Origin: JACPRB01 sp964468745
GTDB taxonomy: Bacteria; Planctomycetota; MHYJ01; JACPRB01
Reading direction: 5' to 3'
Length of the DNA stretch: 64,000 nt
NCBI GenBank assembly: GCA_964468745.1
Contig: CAYXVY010000079.1
Location: 1-64,000 of the forward strand
Position 1 is the first letter of the stretch. Each line of letters opens with the position of its first letter. A program made the translations under genes and the position numbers. This document shows, in pieces, positions 1-8,243 of this stretch. The notes under the pieces are model-generated. The model searched no databases. It saw only the letters and a program-made list of their open reading frames with translations, and was not told the origin of the DNA.

Positions 1-1301
1 TCGCGCGCGAGGAAGAGGTGCATGATCTCGCTCGACCCCTCGAACGTGCGGTTGATGCGGGAGTCGCGCATCGCACGGTCGATGCTGATGGGGATGTCGC
101 CGCGCTCGCGCAGCGACTTCTCCGTCTCGTACCCGCGACCGCCGCAGATCTGCATCGCATCGTCGATGAGCTCCCAGCCGCGCACCGTGTTCCATTCCTT
201 CGCGGCGCCGGCCTCGAGGCGGATGTCGTAGTCCTTGCGGTCCGCCAGCGAGCTCGCGAGGCGCGAGACCGACTCCATCGCGAACGCCGTCGCCGCCATA
301 TCGGCCAGCTTGTGGGCGATCGCCTCGTGCTTCCCGATCGGGTGCCCCCACTGGACGCGCTTCTCAACCCACGGACGCACCGTCTCGAGCAGGCGCTTCG
401 CCGACCCGACGCACGCGGCCGGCAGCGCGAGGCGCCCCGTGTTGAGCGTGACGAGCGCGATCTTGAGCCCCTGCCCTTCCGCACCGAGCCGGTTCTCGAC
501 CGGCACGCGGACGTTTTCGAACAGCATCAGACCGTTGCCGATCGCACGCAGTCCCATGAACCGGCAGCGCTGCTCGATCTTCACGCCGGGCGACGACGCC
601 TCGACGATGAACGCGGAGAGCTTGCGCCCCTGCCCGGGGTGCTTGGCCATGACGACGATCAGCTCCGCGAAGGTCCCGTTCGTGCACCAGAGCTTCCGGC
701 CGTTGATGATGTAGCTGTCGCCTTGCAGCTCGCACGTCGTCTGCATCGTAGCCGGATCGGACCCGACGTCCGGCTCTGTCAGCGCGAATGCCGAGATCGC
801 CCCCTTCGCCAGGCGCGGCAGATACTTTTTCTTCTGCTCCTCGGTCCCGAAGTACTTGAGCGGCGCCGGGCATCCGATCGACTGGTGCGCGGAGAGCAGC
901 GCCGTGACGCTTCCGTCCCAACTGCCGAGCAGCTCCATCACGCGGTCGTATTCAGTCTGTGTGAACCCGAGACCGCCGTATTCGACGGGCACCTTCATGC
1001 CGAAGGCCCCCATCGTCTTGAGTTCCTCGACGACGTGCGGAGGATACTCGCCGGCTTCGTCAATCGCGACAGGATCGACCTTGTCGCGAAGGAACGTCTT
1101 CATCCGGTCGTAGAAGGCGAGGAACTCGGGTCGCTCGGGGCGTCGCGGGAATTCCTCGATCAGGTCGAACGGGAAGCGCCCGAGGAAAAGCTCCTTCATG
1201 AAGCTGGCGTGCGCCCACTGCTTTTCGCGCGCGTGCTCGGCCACCTGGAGCGATTCGCGCTCGCTGGCCGCCGCTTTCGGATCGCTGGCCGTCACACTCA
1301 T
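1..1301 (-). CDS. Acyl-CoA dehydrogenase, C-terminal end outside the window
   Basis: FAD flavoenzyme that makes the trans-2,3 double bond in acyl-CoA and passes electrons to ETF. The frame is open for 433 codons and runs off the left edge without a stop. Visible are the flavin/substrate signature LTEPDVGSDPAT, the WCTNG segment and the C-terminal signature RTFEGSSEIMHLF, whose first Glu is the expected catalytic base. An N-terminal extension of about 45 residues and the FEGSSEIM motif resemble the long FadE/VLCAD-like branch, so some 150 residues may lie outside. Last gene of a minus-strand beta-oxidation operon, 15 bases after the hydratase stop. ATG at 1301 has no Shine-Dalgarno; TAGAAT lies 9 bases upstream. 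Confidence 0.93.
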   Translation of the reverse strand, partial: MSVTASDPKAAASERESLQVAEHAREKQWAHASFMKELFLGRFPFDLIEEFPRRPERPEFLAFYDRMKTFLRDKVDPVAIDEAGEYPPHVVEELKTMGAFGMKVPVEYGGLGFTQTEYDRVMELLGSWDGSVTALLSAHQSIGCPAPLKYFGTEEQKKKYLPRLAKGAISAFALTEPDVGSDPATMQTTCELQGDSYIINGRKLWCTNGTFAELIVVMAKHPGQGRKLSAFIVEASSPGVKIEQRCRFMGLRAIGNGLMLFENVRVPVENRLGAEGQGLKIALVTLNTGRLALPAACVGSAKRLLETVRPWVEKRVQWGHPIGKHEAIAHKLADMAATAFAMESVSRLASSLADRKDYDIRLEAGAAKEWNTVRGWELIDDAMQICGGRGYETEKSLRERGDIPISIDRAMRDSRINRTFEGSSEIMHLFLAR

Positions 1302-1316
1302 AGAGGCGTCATTCTA

Positions 1317-2090
1317 TCAACGGTCCTTGAAGGCCGGCGGGCGCTTCTCGACGAACGCCGCGATGCCCTCCTTCTTGTCCTCGGTGACGCAGATCTCGCC
1401 GAAGAGCTTCGCCTCAAGCGCTACGTGGTTGGATACCGTCATCGACATCCCGTCGCGCACCGATTGCAGGATGCGCGAAACCGCGGGCTTCCCCATCGCC
1501 GCGATCCGTTTCGCGAGCCCCGTCGCCTGGCGCCGCAGGTCCGCCTCCGGCACGACCATGTTCACGAGGCCCACGCGGTGCGCCTCCTGCGCGCTGATCG
1601 GTTCGCCCGTGAGGAGCATCTCGAGCGCCTTCGCGCGACCGACGAGCCGCGGCAGCCGCACCGAACCGCCCATGCCGGGGATGATTCCGACCTTCACCTC
1701 GGGCTGGCCGATGCGCGCCTTGTCGCTCGCGATGCGAATGTGGCACGCGAGGACGATCTCGCATCCTCCGCCGAAACAGTATCCGTTGATGGCGGCGATG
1801 ACCGGGACGCTCGCATTCTCGATCGCGCTCGTGAGCTTGTGCGCCTCGAGTGAGAGCCGCTCGCCCTCCTTCGCGTCGGAGATCGTCGCGATCGCCTTCA
1901 CGTCGGCACCCGCCGCGAAGTTCGCCCCCTCGCCGGTGATCACGATGCCTCTCACCGTGGGATCCTTCACGTGCGCCGCGAACGACTCGGCGACGGCGGC
2001 GAACGTCTCCTGCGTAAGGACGTTGGCGGGCGGGTTGTCGATGGCGATGAGTGCGATTCCATCGGCAACCGACGATTTCACGAGCGGCAT
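1317..2090 (-). CDS. Enoyl-CoA hydratase/isomerase family protein
   Basis: Crotonase-fold enzyme, 257 aa, adding water to trans-2-enoyl-CoA in beta-oxidation. The oxyanion-hole segment (GANFAAGADV) and both catalytic Glu positions of true hydratases are present, one in FGGGCEIVLACH and one in GQPEVKVGIIPGMGG, so hydratase is preferred over isomerase. I start at ATG 2090 because AAAGGGAAC sits at ribosome-site distance; a TTG 18 bases upstream keeps the frame but has no such site. It is separated from the upstream dehydrogenase gene by a 282-base gap filled by a large palindrome, so it may be a second transcription unit or be attenuated there. Confidence 0.93.
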   Translation of the reverse strand: MPLVKSSVADGIALIAIDNPPANVLTQETFAAVAESFAAHVKDPTVRGIVITGEGANFAAGADVKAIATISDAKEGERLSLEAHKLTSAIENASVPVIAAINGYCFGGGCEIVLACHIRIASDKARIGQPEVKVGIIPGMGGSVRLPRLVGRAKALEMLLTGEPISAQEAHRVGLVNMVVPEADLRRQATGLAKRIAAMGKPAVSRILQSVRDGMSMTVSNHVALEAKLFGEICVTEDKKEGIAAFVEKRPPAFKDR

Positions 2091-2115
2091 AGAGTGTTCC
2101 CTTTCCAAGTGCTCG

Positions 2116-2365
2116 CGGATAAACGCAGAGAGCGCTGAGGACCCGCAGAGTCGTTCGGGGCGCAGAGAGAGTCCTTCGGTGTCCGCCGGCCCGCGCGCGG
2201 CGCGGGCGCGGCCGAGCAGGCCGGGATTCCGAGACGCTCAGCACGTGTCACGAGCGTCTCGGAATCCCGGCCTGCTCGGCCGCCCGTGCGGGCTTTGCCC
2301 GCACGGCGGCGGACCTCTGCGCCCGCAACGACTCTGCGGCACCTCAGCGCGCTCTGCGTCATCCG
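2116..2365. repeat. Long inverted repeat with a perfect three-hairpin cloverleaf core
   Basis: Fills the gap between two beta-oxidation genes. The core 2181-2314 pairs with no unpaired linker base. An 8-bp outer stem (2181-2188 with 2307-2314) encloses hairpin 1 (2189-2196/2200-2207, 3-base loop), hairpin 2 (2208-2239/2252-2283, perfect 32-bp stem, 12-base loop) and hairpin 3 (2284-2293/2297-2306, loop TTT). Outside the core, about 65 bases on each side are also inverted copies with few mismatches and are rich in CGCAGAG/CTCTGCG. I see no gene inside. It could act as a cruciform, an mRNA-stabilising hairpin or a mobile palindrome. Confidence 0.9.
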
Positions 2366-2372
2366 TACCACA

Positions 2373-3545
2373 CTATGTCCTCTCGAAGAACCCCTGCTTT
2401 GCCGCCACCCGCCGCCGAAGCAGCTCGCTCGGCCTGAACCGCGGCCCGATCGACTTTGTCGCGTCGTCCAAGAACGCGAGCACCTTGTCGAGCCCGACGT
2501 GATCGGCGTATTTCAGCAATCCCCCCTTCGACTGCGGGAATCCCGCCCCCGCGAGCATCGACATATCGATGTCGCCGGCGGACGCGACGTTCTCTTCGAG
2601 GCAGAACGCCGCCTCGTTGATCATCGGGAAGAGGATTCGCTCGACCGAAAATGGTGTCTTCGGCCCGCGCGCGAGCGACGGCAGGATGTCGGGCGCATCT
2701 CCGTAGACGTAGAACCCGGCCCCTGACTTCATGCCGAAGCGTTTCCTCTCGTAAAGCTCGCGCAGAATCGCCGGCGGCTTCGCGCGCTGGCCGTAGGCGG
2801 CCTCCAGGATCTGCGCCACCTTCCAGCACACGTCGATCCCGAGTGAATCGGCGAGCAGGAACGGCCCCATCGGCATCCCGAACGCGGTCATCGCCTCGTC
2901 GATCTCCTTCGCCGTCGCCGCGCCGTCCTGCAACGCCCACGCCGCCTCGCCGATGTAGGGCATCAGCAGCCGGTTCACGAGAAAGCCCGCGCACTCCTTC
3001 ACGCGCACGGGCAGTTTCCGGATGCTCTCGACGAGCGCGATCGACGTGTCGAGCGTGTCCTGCGACGTCTCGGCCGTCGGAATCACCTCGACTAGTTTCA
3101 TCACCGGCGCGGGATAGAAGAAGTGGAGGCCGATCACTTTGTCGGGCCGGCCGCTCGCGCGCCCCATCTCAGTAATCGAGAGCGCGCTCGTGTTCGACGC
3201 GAGGATGCACCCCGCCGGAGTCGCCTTCCCGAGATCCGCGAAGACCTGCTTCTTGAGATCGAGATCTTCCGGCACTGCCTCGATGACGATATCGACGTCC
3301 GCGAACGCGTCGTTCGACGTCGCCCCCTGCACGAGCGCCATCCTCTGGTCCAGCTGCTCGGGGGTCATCTTCCCCTTCCGCACGCGACCTTCGTAGATCT
3401 CGCGCACGGCCTTGAGCCCCTTGTCGACGAGCGTCTGATTCACGTCTTTCAGGACGACGGGGAGTCCGGAGAAAGAAATCACCTGCGCGATGCCGGACCC
3501 CATCAGGCCCGCACCCACGACTCCGGCCTTGTAGATGTATCCCAT
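2373..3545 (-). CDS. 3-hydroxyacyl-CoA dehydrogenase
   Basis: NAD-dependent oxidation of L-3-hydroxyacyl-CoA to 3-ketoacyl-CoA. The 390-residue protein starts with the Rossmann motif GAGLMG (residues 11-16), carries the active-site His in VIGLHFFYPAPVMKLVEVI, and has two consecutive C-terminal 3HCDH-type helical domains (about 185-280 and 300-390). It lacks the hydratase domain of FadB, which is supplied by the separate downstream gene. ATG 3545 is chosen because GGAG lies 7 bases upstream; the thiolase stop ends one base before this ATG, so the two genes are translationally coupled. Confidence 0.94.
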   Translation of the reverse strand: MGYIYKAGVVGAGLMGSGIAQVISFSGLPVVLKDVNQTLVDKGLKAVREIYEGRVRKGKMTPEQLDQRMALVQGATSNDAFADVDIVIEAVPEDLDLKKQVFADLGKATPAGCILASNTSALSITEMGRASGRPDKVIGLHFFYPAPVMKLVEVIPTAETSQDTLDTSIALVESIRKLPVRVKECAGFLVNRLLMPYIGEAAWALQDGAATAKEIDEAMTAFGMPMGPFLLADSLGIDVCWKVAQILEAAYGQRAKPPAILRELYERKRFGMKSGAGFYVYGDAPDILPSLARGPKTPFSVERILFPMINEAAFCLEENVASAGDIDMSMLAGAGFPQSKGGLLKYADHVGLDKVLAFLDDATKSIGPRFRPSELLRRRVAAKQGFFERT

Positions 3546-3546
3546 G

Positions 3547-4716
3547 TCAACGCTCCACGACGACCGCCGCGCCCTGGCCTCCGCCGACACACAATGTCGC
3601 GAGTCCGAGGGTCAGATTGCGACGCTTCATCTCCTTCAGCAGCGTGAGGACGATACGGATGCCGGTGAAACCCACCGGATGTCCCAGCGCGATCGCGCCC
3701 CCGTTTACATTCGTCGTCGCCATGTCGAATCCGAGCTCCTTTCGGCACGCCAGCACCTGCGCTGCGAAGGCTTCGTTGATCTCGACGAGCTGGACATCCT
3801 TCATTGTTAGACCGGCCTTCTTGAGCGCGATCGGCGATGCCACCGCGGGCCCCATCCCCATGCGTTCCGGCTCGAGTCCCGCGAACGCGTACGACCGCAC
3901 GTACCCGAGCGGCGTCAGCCCCATCGACTTCGCGCGCGCCTCGCTCATCACCAGCATCGCGCCGGCCGCGTCGCTGATCCCGCACGAGTTCCCGGGCGTC
4001 ACCGTCCCGCCCTCCTTGAAGACCGTCGGATACAGCGCGAGCATTTGCGCGTTGATCGCGGGATTGATCCCCTCGTCCTGCGACACGACCTCGGCCGCGG
4101 CCCTCTTTGGAATCGTGACGGGCACGATCTCGTCCTTGAACCGTCCCTCGCGCGTCGCGCGGAACGCGCGTCGATGACTCTCGACGGCGAACGCATCCTG
4201 GTCCGCGCGCGAGATGCCGAACTCCTCGACGAGGTTCTCGGCGGTGCGTCCCATGATCTGGTTGCACACCGGATCCGTCAGTCCCTCCCAGATCGTGTCG
4301 ACGAGCGCGACGTTCTGCAACTTGTGTCCGAATCGCATGTCCCGCGATACGAACGGCATGGTCGACATCGACTCCGTTCCGCCGACGATCTGTACGTCCG
4401 CATCGCCGGCCGTCACGTTCTGGGCCGCCGATACGATCGCCTGGATGCCGCTGGCGCAATTGCGCATGACGGTGTACGACGGCGCGCGTTGCGGAATCCC
4501 CGCCCGCAACGCGATGACGCGCGCGACGTTGGGCGCGTCGCTCGATTGTCCGCAACACCCGAAGATCACCTCGTCGATCGCGTCGGCCGGCACCTTCGTC
4601 CGTGCCAGCAGTTCGCGCACCGCGATCTCGCCGAGTTTGTGCGCCGGAAGTTCACGGAGCGCGCCGCCGAGCGTTCCGATCGGGGTACGGACGCCGTCGA
4701 TGATCGCGAGCCGCAT
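3547..4716 (-). CDS. Acetyl-CoA acyltransferase / thiolase
   Basis: Thiolytic cleavage of 3-ketoacyl-CoA, the last step of beta-oxidation; the reverse condensation is also possible. 389 aa, normal thiolase length. The nucleophilic Cys87 is in RNCASG, the NEAFA motif and GGAIALGHPVG (catalytic His) follow, and the second catalytic Cys, about residue 376, is in LCVGGGQGA. Chain-length specificity (FadA-like or acetoacetyl-CoA type) cannot be read from motifs; context with three beta-oxidation partners favours degradation. It starts 6 bases after the ArsR-type regulator and is coupled to the dehydrogenase. Confidence 0.94.
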   Translation of the reverse strand: MRLAIIDGVRTPIGTLGGALRELPAHKLGEIAVRELLARTKVPADAIDEVIFGCCGQSSDAPNVARVIALRAGIPQRAPSYTVMRNCASGIQAIVSAAQNVTAGDADVQIVGGTESMSTMPFVSRDMRFGHKLQNVALVDTIWEGLTDPVCNQIMGRTAENLVEEFGISRADQDAFAVESHRRAFRATREGRFKDEIVPVTIPKRAAAEVVSQDEGINPAINAQMLALYPTVFKEGGTVTPGNSCGISDAAGAMLVMSEARAKSMGLTPLGYVRSYAFAGLEPERMGMGPAVASPIALKKAGLTMKDVQLVEINEAFAAQVLACRKELGFDMATTNVNGGAIALGHPVGFTGIRIVLTLLKEMKRRNLTLGLATLCVGGGQGAAVVVER

Positions 4717-4722
4717 GAATCG

Positions 4723-5013
4723 CTACTCAGCGGGATATGCGGCGGGGTCGCGGAAAAATCTGCGAAGAGGATTCAGCCCCTCGTCGATCGGCGTGCAGAG
4801 GACCCAGTAGCTCATGCGGGTGCGACGTATGAGACCGACTCCCGACAGACGCGCGATGTGATGCGAAACGGCGGGTTGCTTCAGCTTCGTTACGCGGCAG
4901 ATCGCCTCCACCGATATTCCCTTGCGCCGCCGGTGACTCGCCCGGCAGATGACCTGGTAGACGCGCCGCCGGCCCGGGTTCGCGAGGGCCTTCAGAAGAT
5001 CAGTGATGTGCAT
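4723..5013 (-). CDS. ArsR-family winged-helix regulator
   Basis: 96-residue DNA-binding protein. MHITDLLKALANPGRRRVYQ is the ArsR-type first helix, and AICRVTKLKQPAVSHHIARL (about 37-56) is the helix-turn-helix, followed by the wing (GVGLIRRTRMSYWV). No conserved metal-binding Cys pair of the ArsR/SmtB type is evident, so a metal role is not indicated. As first gene of the beta-oxidation operon it is likely its autoregulated repressor, sensing an unknown ligand (inference). ATG 5013 is the natural family start; a TATAAT on the minus strand at 5056-5061 would give a leader of about 35 bases. Confidence 0.85.
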   Translation of the reverse strand: MHITDLLKALANPGRRRVYQVICRASHRRRKGISVEAICRVTKLKQPAVSHHIARLSGVGLIRRTRMSYWVLCTPIDEGLNPLRRFFRDPAAYPAE

Positions 5014-5055
5014 GGCACCGGCTCCGTACTGCGGGCAACTGCGTTCGACGAAGGC

Positions 5056-5061
5056 ATTATA
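5056..5061 (-). promoter_or_regulatory. -10 element for the ArsR/beta-oxidation operon
   Basis: Perfect TATAAT on the minus strand, 42 bases before the regulator ATG. No convincing -35 hexamer was found. Confidence 0.5.
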
Positions 5062-5193
5062 GCGCAGCAGGGGCGTGGTTTTTGCCGTTCGTGAGTGAAA
5101 CGCATGACGTCTGCCGCGAGCAGGATCAACCATCCGAAGAAGCGGCCCGCCCGACGCGTTGCGGCATCCGCACTCAGCAGCTACCATCCCGCC

Positions 5194-5571
5194 ATGAAAC
5201 TCACCCTCGTCTTCGCGTCGCTCCTGACTCTGCTCGCCGCCTGCGGACGGCCGCCCGAAAAACTCGTCGGATCGTTCACCGATCCTGACAAGACAGTCCA
5301 CGTGAACGTCGGCGACACTTTCTTCATCGACCTCCCGCTCGACGCGGATCGCGAGCACAGTTGGCGCATGGACCTCGACGGGAACAACGAGGTCCTGCAC
5401 TCGATGGCGGCGCGCGACGAGCGCGATGCGGGCGAGCCGGAGACCCGCGGAACGACGCACTGGAAATTCTTCGCGAACCAGCCGGGGCAGCTCAAGGTCA
5501 CGTTCACGCGCAAGATCGACAAGGAGAAGTCCCGATCGATGACCTTCACGGTCGCGATCAAAGGCAGGTGA
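5194..5571 (+). CDS. Chagasin-like (inhibitor I42 fold) lipoprotein
   Basis: 125 aa. A signal peptide ends in the lipobox LAAC with lipidated Cys17, so it is an exported lipoprotein. The mature part follows the I42/chagasin pattern: VNVGDTFFIDLPLDADREHSW, then GTTHWKFFANQPGQLKVTFTRK, matching the GD-I-L ... G-W ... F-A---G---L-F-Y-R framework. The three inhibitory loops are not canonical (no NPTTGY, no GGXG-type loop, no RPW), so cysteine-protease inhibition is uncertain and another ligand is possible. The ATG at 5194 is preferred to in-frame upstream starts because only it begins with the signal peptide. Divergent from the ArsR operon. Confidence 0.7.
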   Translation: MKLTLVFASLLTLLAACGRPPEKLVGSFTDPDKTVHVNVGDTFFIDLPLDADREHSWRMDLDGNNEVLHSMAARDERDAGEPETRGTTHWKFFANQPGQLKVTFTRKIDKEKSRSMTFTVAIKGR

Positions 5572-5826
5572 CACGAGCTCGACGCTGCCCGTCCTCGGGA
5601 TGACGCCTCGGACGAAGCCGTGTGGCCGAGGCGGTCGAGCGCGCAGAGAAGACTCCGGTCACAGATGGACGGAGGGCACGAACCTGGCTTGGGGCACAAA
5701 GCCTTTTTTTCTGGCTGTGAGGATGCCCCCCACCCCAGGAACTCTGTGCTCCCCGCACCGTCCGTGGGTTCCGCGCCTCTGTGGCTGCCCTCTCAGCTGA
5801 AATACAGAGCGCGCAGTACTCCGCGT
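5572..5826. repeat. Gene-free spacer with hairpins and imperfect inverted repeat
   Basis: No gene seen. It contains an 8-bp stem at 5604-5611/5626-5633 and a degenerate inverted repeat in which the CACAGATGGACGGAGGGCAC side around 5661 is loosely mirrored near 5745-5775. It lies between the 3' ends of two convergent genes, so it probably holds their terminators. Confidence 0.5.
5686..5710 (+). terminator. Weak intrinsic terminator after the lipoprotein gene
   Basis: Five-base stem GGCTT/AAGCC (5686-5690 with 5699-5703) followed directly by seven T (5704-5710). The stem is short, so efficiency is doubtful. Confidence 0.45.
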
Positions 5827-7500
5827 CTACTCGCCCCCCGCGTAGAGCTTCGCGATCAAATCGGCGTACTTCTTCTCCACCACCCGCCGCTTCACCTTGA
5901 GCGTGGGCGTCAGCTCCCCCGCCTCGATCGTGAAGTCTTTTTCAACGCGCGCCCACTTCTTCAGCGTTTCGTGGTGGGCGAGGTCCTTGTTCACCGCATC
6001 GACGCCCGCCTGGACCTGCTCGTTTGTCACGCCCGGCGCCGCAACAATGAGCGCCGCCGCGAACTTCTGCCTGTCGCCGATCACTACGGCATTCAGGATC
6101 CCCTGTTTCAGTTTCAGCTTGTTCTCGATCGGCTGCGGCGCGATGTACTTGCCCCCGCTGGTCTTGAGCAGGTCCTTCTTGCGATCCGTGATCTTGAGGT
6201 AGCCGTCGGCGTCGAGCTCGCCGATGTCGCCCGTGCAGAACCAGCCATCCTTCATCACCGCGGCCGTATCCTCGGCACGGTTGTAGTACCCCTTCATCAC
6301 GTTCGGGCCCTTGCAGAGGATTTCCCCGTCCTCGGCGATCTTGACGGTGACCCCCGGAATGACGCGTCCGACGGTCCCGAGCCTCGTCGCCCCCTCGGCA
6401 TTCACGGCGATCACCGGCGACGTCTCCGTCAGACCGTACCCTTCGATAAGCGGAAGCCCCGTCGACCAGAAGAACTCCGTGATTTCGCGCGACAGAGGCG
6501 CGCTCCCGGAGATGAAGAGGCGCATGCGGCCGCCCAGCTTCGCGCGCAACTTGCGGAACACAAGCTTGTCCGCGATCCACCGCCGGAAACGCAGGCCGAG
6601 CGGCGGCGTCACGCCGCGTCGCGCAAAGTCGCCGCACAAACCGCCGACGGCGGTCGCCCAGTGGAAGATCGATTGTGCGCGCGGCGATTGCTGGCGCACC
6701 CCGTCGAGAATCTTCGCGTGGAACTTCTCGTACACGCGCGGCACCGCCGCCATCATCGTGGGGCGCACCTCGCCGATGTTTTGCGCCAGCTTATCGATCG
6801 ACTCCGCGTAGGCGATCGTCGCCCCCTTGTAGAAGAGCGCGAAGTCCGTCAACCGCTCGAACGAGTGGGACAGAGGAAGGAACGAGAGCGCCACGTCGTC
6901 GCGCGTAAACCGGATCATCGCGTCGGTCGCGATGAGATTGGACGCGAGATTGCCGTGCGAGAGCATGACCCCTTTCGGCGTGCCCGTCGTGCCGGACGTG
7001 TAGATGATGGTGGCCATCGCGTCGGGGACGACGGTCGCCGCGTCCCGGCGGAGCTCGTCGAGCGTCACGGCGCCGGCCTTCAGGAATTCGTCGAAGGGTG
7101 TCCCGGCCGCGCCCTCGAACGCGATCGCGGGGCGCCCCCCCAGTTTCGCTATCTGGTCGGCGTTCTCCGCGAAGACGAGCTTCGCCCCGCTGTCGTTCAA
7201 GATGAACTCGATCTGATCCGCGGGCAGCGTGGAGTAGATCGGCACCGTGACGGCGCCGATGACCAGGATCGCGTAGTCCGCGATCGCCCATTCCGGACGG
7301 TTGTACGAGAGGATCGCCACGCTATCGCCCGCCCGGATGCCGCGCGCGCGAAGCGCCCCCGCCGCGCGACGGACCTGCTCCGCGAATTGCGACGTGGACA
7401 TCTCCGTCCAGGAGCCGCCGCGCTTGGCGAGAACGCGGTCTCGCTTTTCGATTTCGAGCCCTGAGAAGAAGGTGTCGCAGATCGTCCGTGATTCAGGCAC
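5827..7500 (-). CDS. Long-chain fatty acyl-CoA synthetase (AMP-forming)
   Basis: Activates fatty acids to acyl-CoA through an acyl-adenylate, feeding the beta-oxidation operon nearby. 557 aa. Adenylate-forming motifs are intact: the phosphate loop IIYTSGTTGTPKG near residue 170, GYGLTETSP in the middle, and DGWFCTGDIGELDADGYL with ITDRKKDLLKTSGGKY carrying the hinge and the C-terminal catalytic region. No transmembrane segment. It starts at GTG 7500, which lacks a ribosome site but has TATCTT 6 bases upstream, suggesting a leaderless message. Somewhat shorter than typical bacterial FadD-like long forms (about 600 aa). Confidence 0.92.
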   Translation of the reverse strand: MPESRTICDTFFSGLEIEKRDRVLAKRGGSWTEMSTSQFAEQVRRAAGALRARGIRAGDSVAILSYNRPEWAIADYAILVIGAVTVPIYSTLPADQIEFILNDSGAKLVFAENADQIAKLGGRPAIAFEGAAGTPFDEFLKAGAVTLDELRRDAATVVPDAMATIIYTSGTTGTPKGVMLSHGNLASNLIATDAMIRFTRDDVALSFLPLSHSFERLTDFALFYKGATIAYAESIDKLAQNIGEVRPTMMAAVPRVYEKFHAKILDGVRQQSPRAQSIFHWATAVGGLCGDFARRGVTPPLGLRFRRWIADKLVFRKLRAKLGGRMRLFISGSAPLSREITEFFWSTGLPLIEGYGLTETSPVIAVNAEGATRLGTVGRVIPGVTVKIAEDGEILCKGPNVMKGYYNRAEDTAAVMKDGWFCTGDIGELDADGYLKITDRKKDLLKTSGGKYIAPQPIENKLKLKQGILNAVVIGDRQKFAAALIVAAPGVTNEQVQAGVDAVNKDLAHHETLKKWARVEKDFTIEAGELTPTLKVKRRVVEKKYADLIAKLYAGGE

Positions 7501-7506
7501 GCGTGA

Positions 7507-7512
7507 AAGATA
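7507..7512 (-). promoter_or_regulatory. Putative -10 element close to the acyl-CoA synthetase start
   Basis: TATCTT on the minus strand, 6 bases before GTG 7500, with no Shine-Dalgarno. One of about 15 such arrangements in the window. Confidence 0.4.
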
Positions 7513-7552
7513 CCTGACCGGCCTGTATCATGAAAGCCGGGGAATGATCCGC

Positions 7553-8242
7553 ATGCGCAGAATTCCGGGGCCGATGTCGCTCGCGGTCGTCCTATGCGCG
7601 CTGTGCGCCTGCCCCTCGGCGCCGGACAGCACCTCCGGCCCGGTGGAACCGGCCGGCCGGCCGCCGCTCCACGTTCCCATCGTGGGAGACCGGTACGAGT
7701 ACGGGCCGCTCGACGCTCTGCTCGCGGGACAATGGGCGCGCTACCGCATCACGCGCGGCTCGGCGACGCAGGAGCTGACGCTCGCGTGCGTCGAACGTGC
7801 CGGCGACCGCACGTGGATCGAGGTCGTCGAGGAGGGCGAACCTCGGCGCGCCAGCCTCCGGCGGATCACGCCCGACGGCGCGGTCGAGCGCGCGCTCCTG
7901 CGCGAGGTACCCGCCGCCGGGGAGGCGAGCGGCATCGAAGTGCAACGCGTCGTGCAGTCCCCCGCGCCGCCCGTCGCCGCGAGGCCGCAGTCGGTCGATA
8001 CGAAAACGAACCGGGAGGATCTTCGGGGCCCGATCGACGTCACGATCGAACGGGCGCTCTTCCGAGACGAGGAGCTCGGCCGCGAATACGTCGAAGAGCA
8101 CGCGTGGAGCAAGTCGGTGCCGTCTCTGTACGCCGGCTCCGATGCGGGCGGGCTGGTGCGCCGCGTCACTCCCGCGGAAAAGATCGAGCTGCTCGATCAC
8201 GGTGCGGGCTACAAGGCGCTCGTTCCCCCCGGCGGAAAATAG
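7553..8242 (+). CDS. Putative lipoprotein of unknown function
   Basis: 229 aa. N-terminus MRRIPGPMSLAVVLCALCAC is a short basic stretch, a hydrophobic helix and a lipobox-like LCAC, so export and lipid anchoring are likely. The mature protein is a mixed beta-rich sequence with QWARYRITRGSATQELTLACVE, suggesting a small beta-sandwich; I do not recognise a family. The start is ATG 7553, preceded by CGGGGA at ribosome-site distance; ATG 7544 is an alternative adding three residues. Divergent from the acyl-CoA synthetase, and its stop lies one base from the convergent phosphatase stop. Confidence 0.75.
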   Translation: MRRIPGPMSLAVVLCALCACPSAPDSTSGPVEPAGRPPLHVPIVGDRYEYGPLDALLAGQWARYRITRGSATQELTLACVERAGDRTWIEVVEEGEPRRASLRRITPDGAVERALLREVPAAGEASGIEVQRVVQSPAPPVAARPQSVDTKTNREDLRGPIDVTIERALFRDEELGREYVEEHAWSKSVPSLYAGSDAGGLVRRVTPAEKIELLDHGAGYKALVPPGGK

Positions 8243-8243
8243 T

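Noticed and set aside
18..1853. Long plus-strand frame of 611 codons over the beta-oxidation genes
   Set aside because: Arg/Asp-rich translation without any domain; it is antisense to acyl-CoA dehydrogenase and enoyl-CoA hydratase, a usual shadow in GC-rich DNA.
5014..5574. Extension of the ArsR gene to 283 residues
   Set aside because: Antisense to the chagasin-like lipoprotein gene; the ArsR family starts at MHITDLLKAL.
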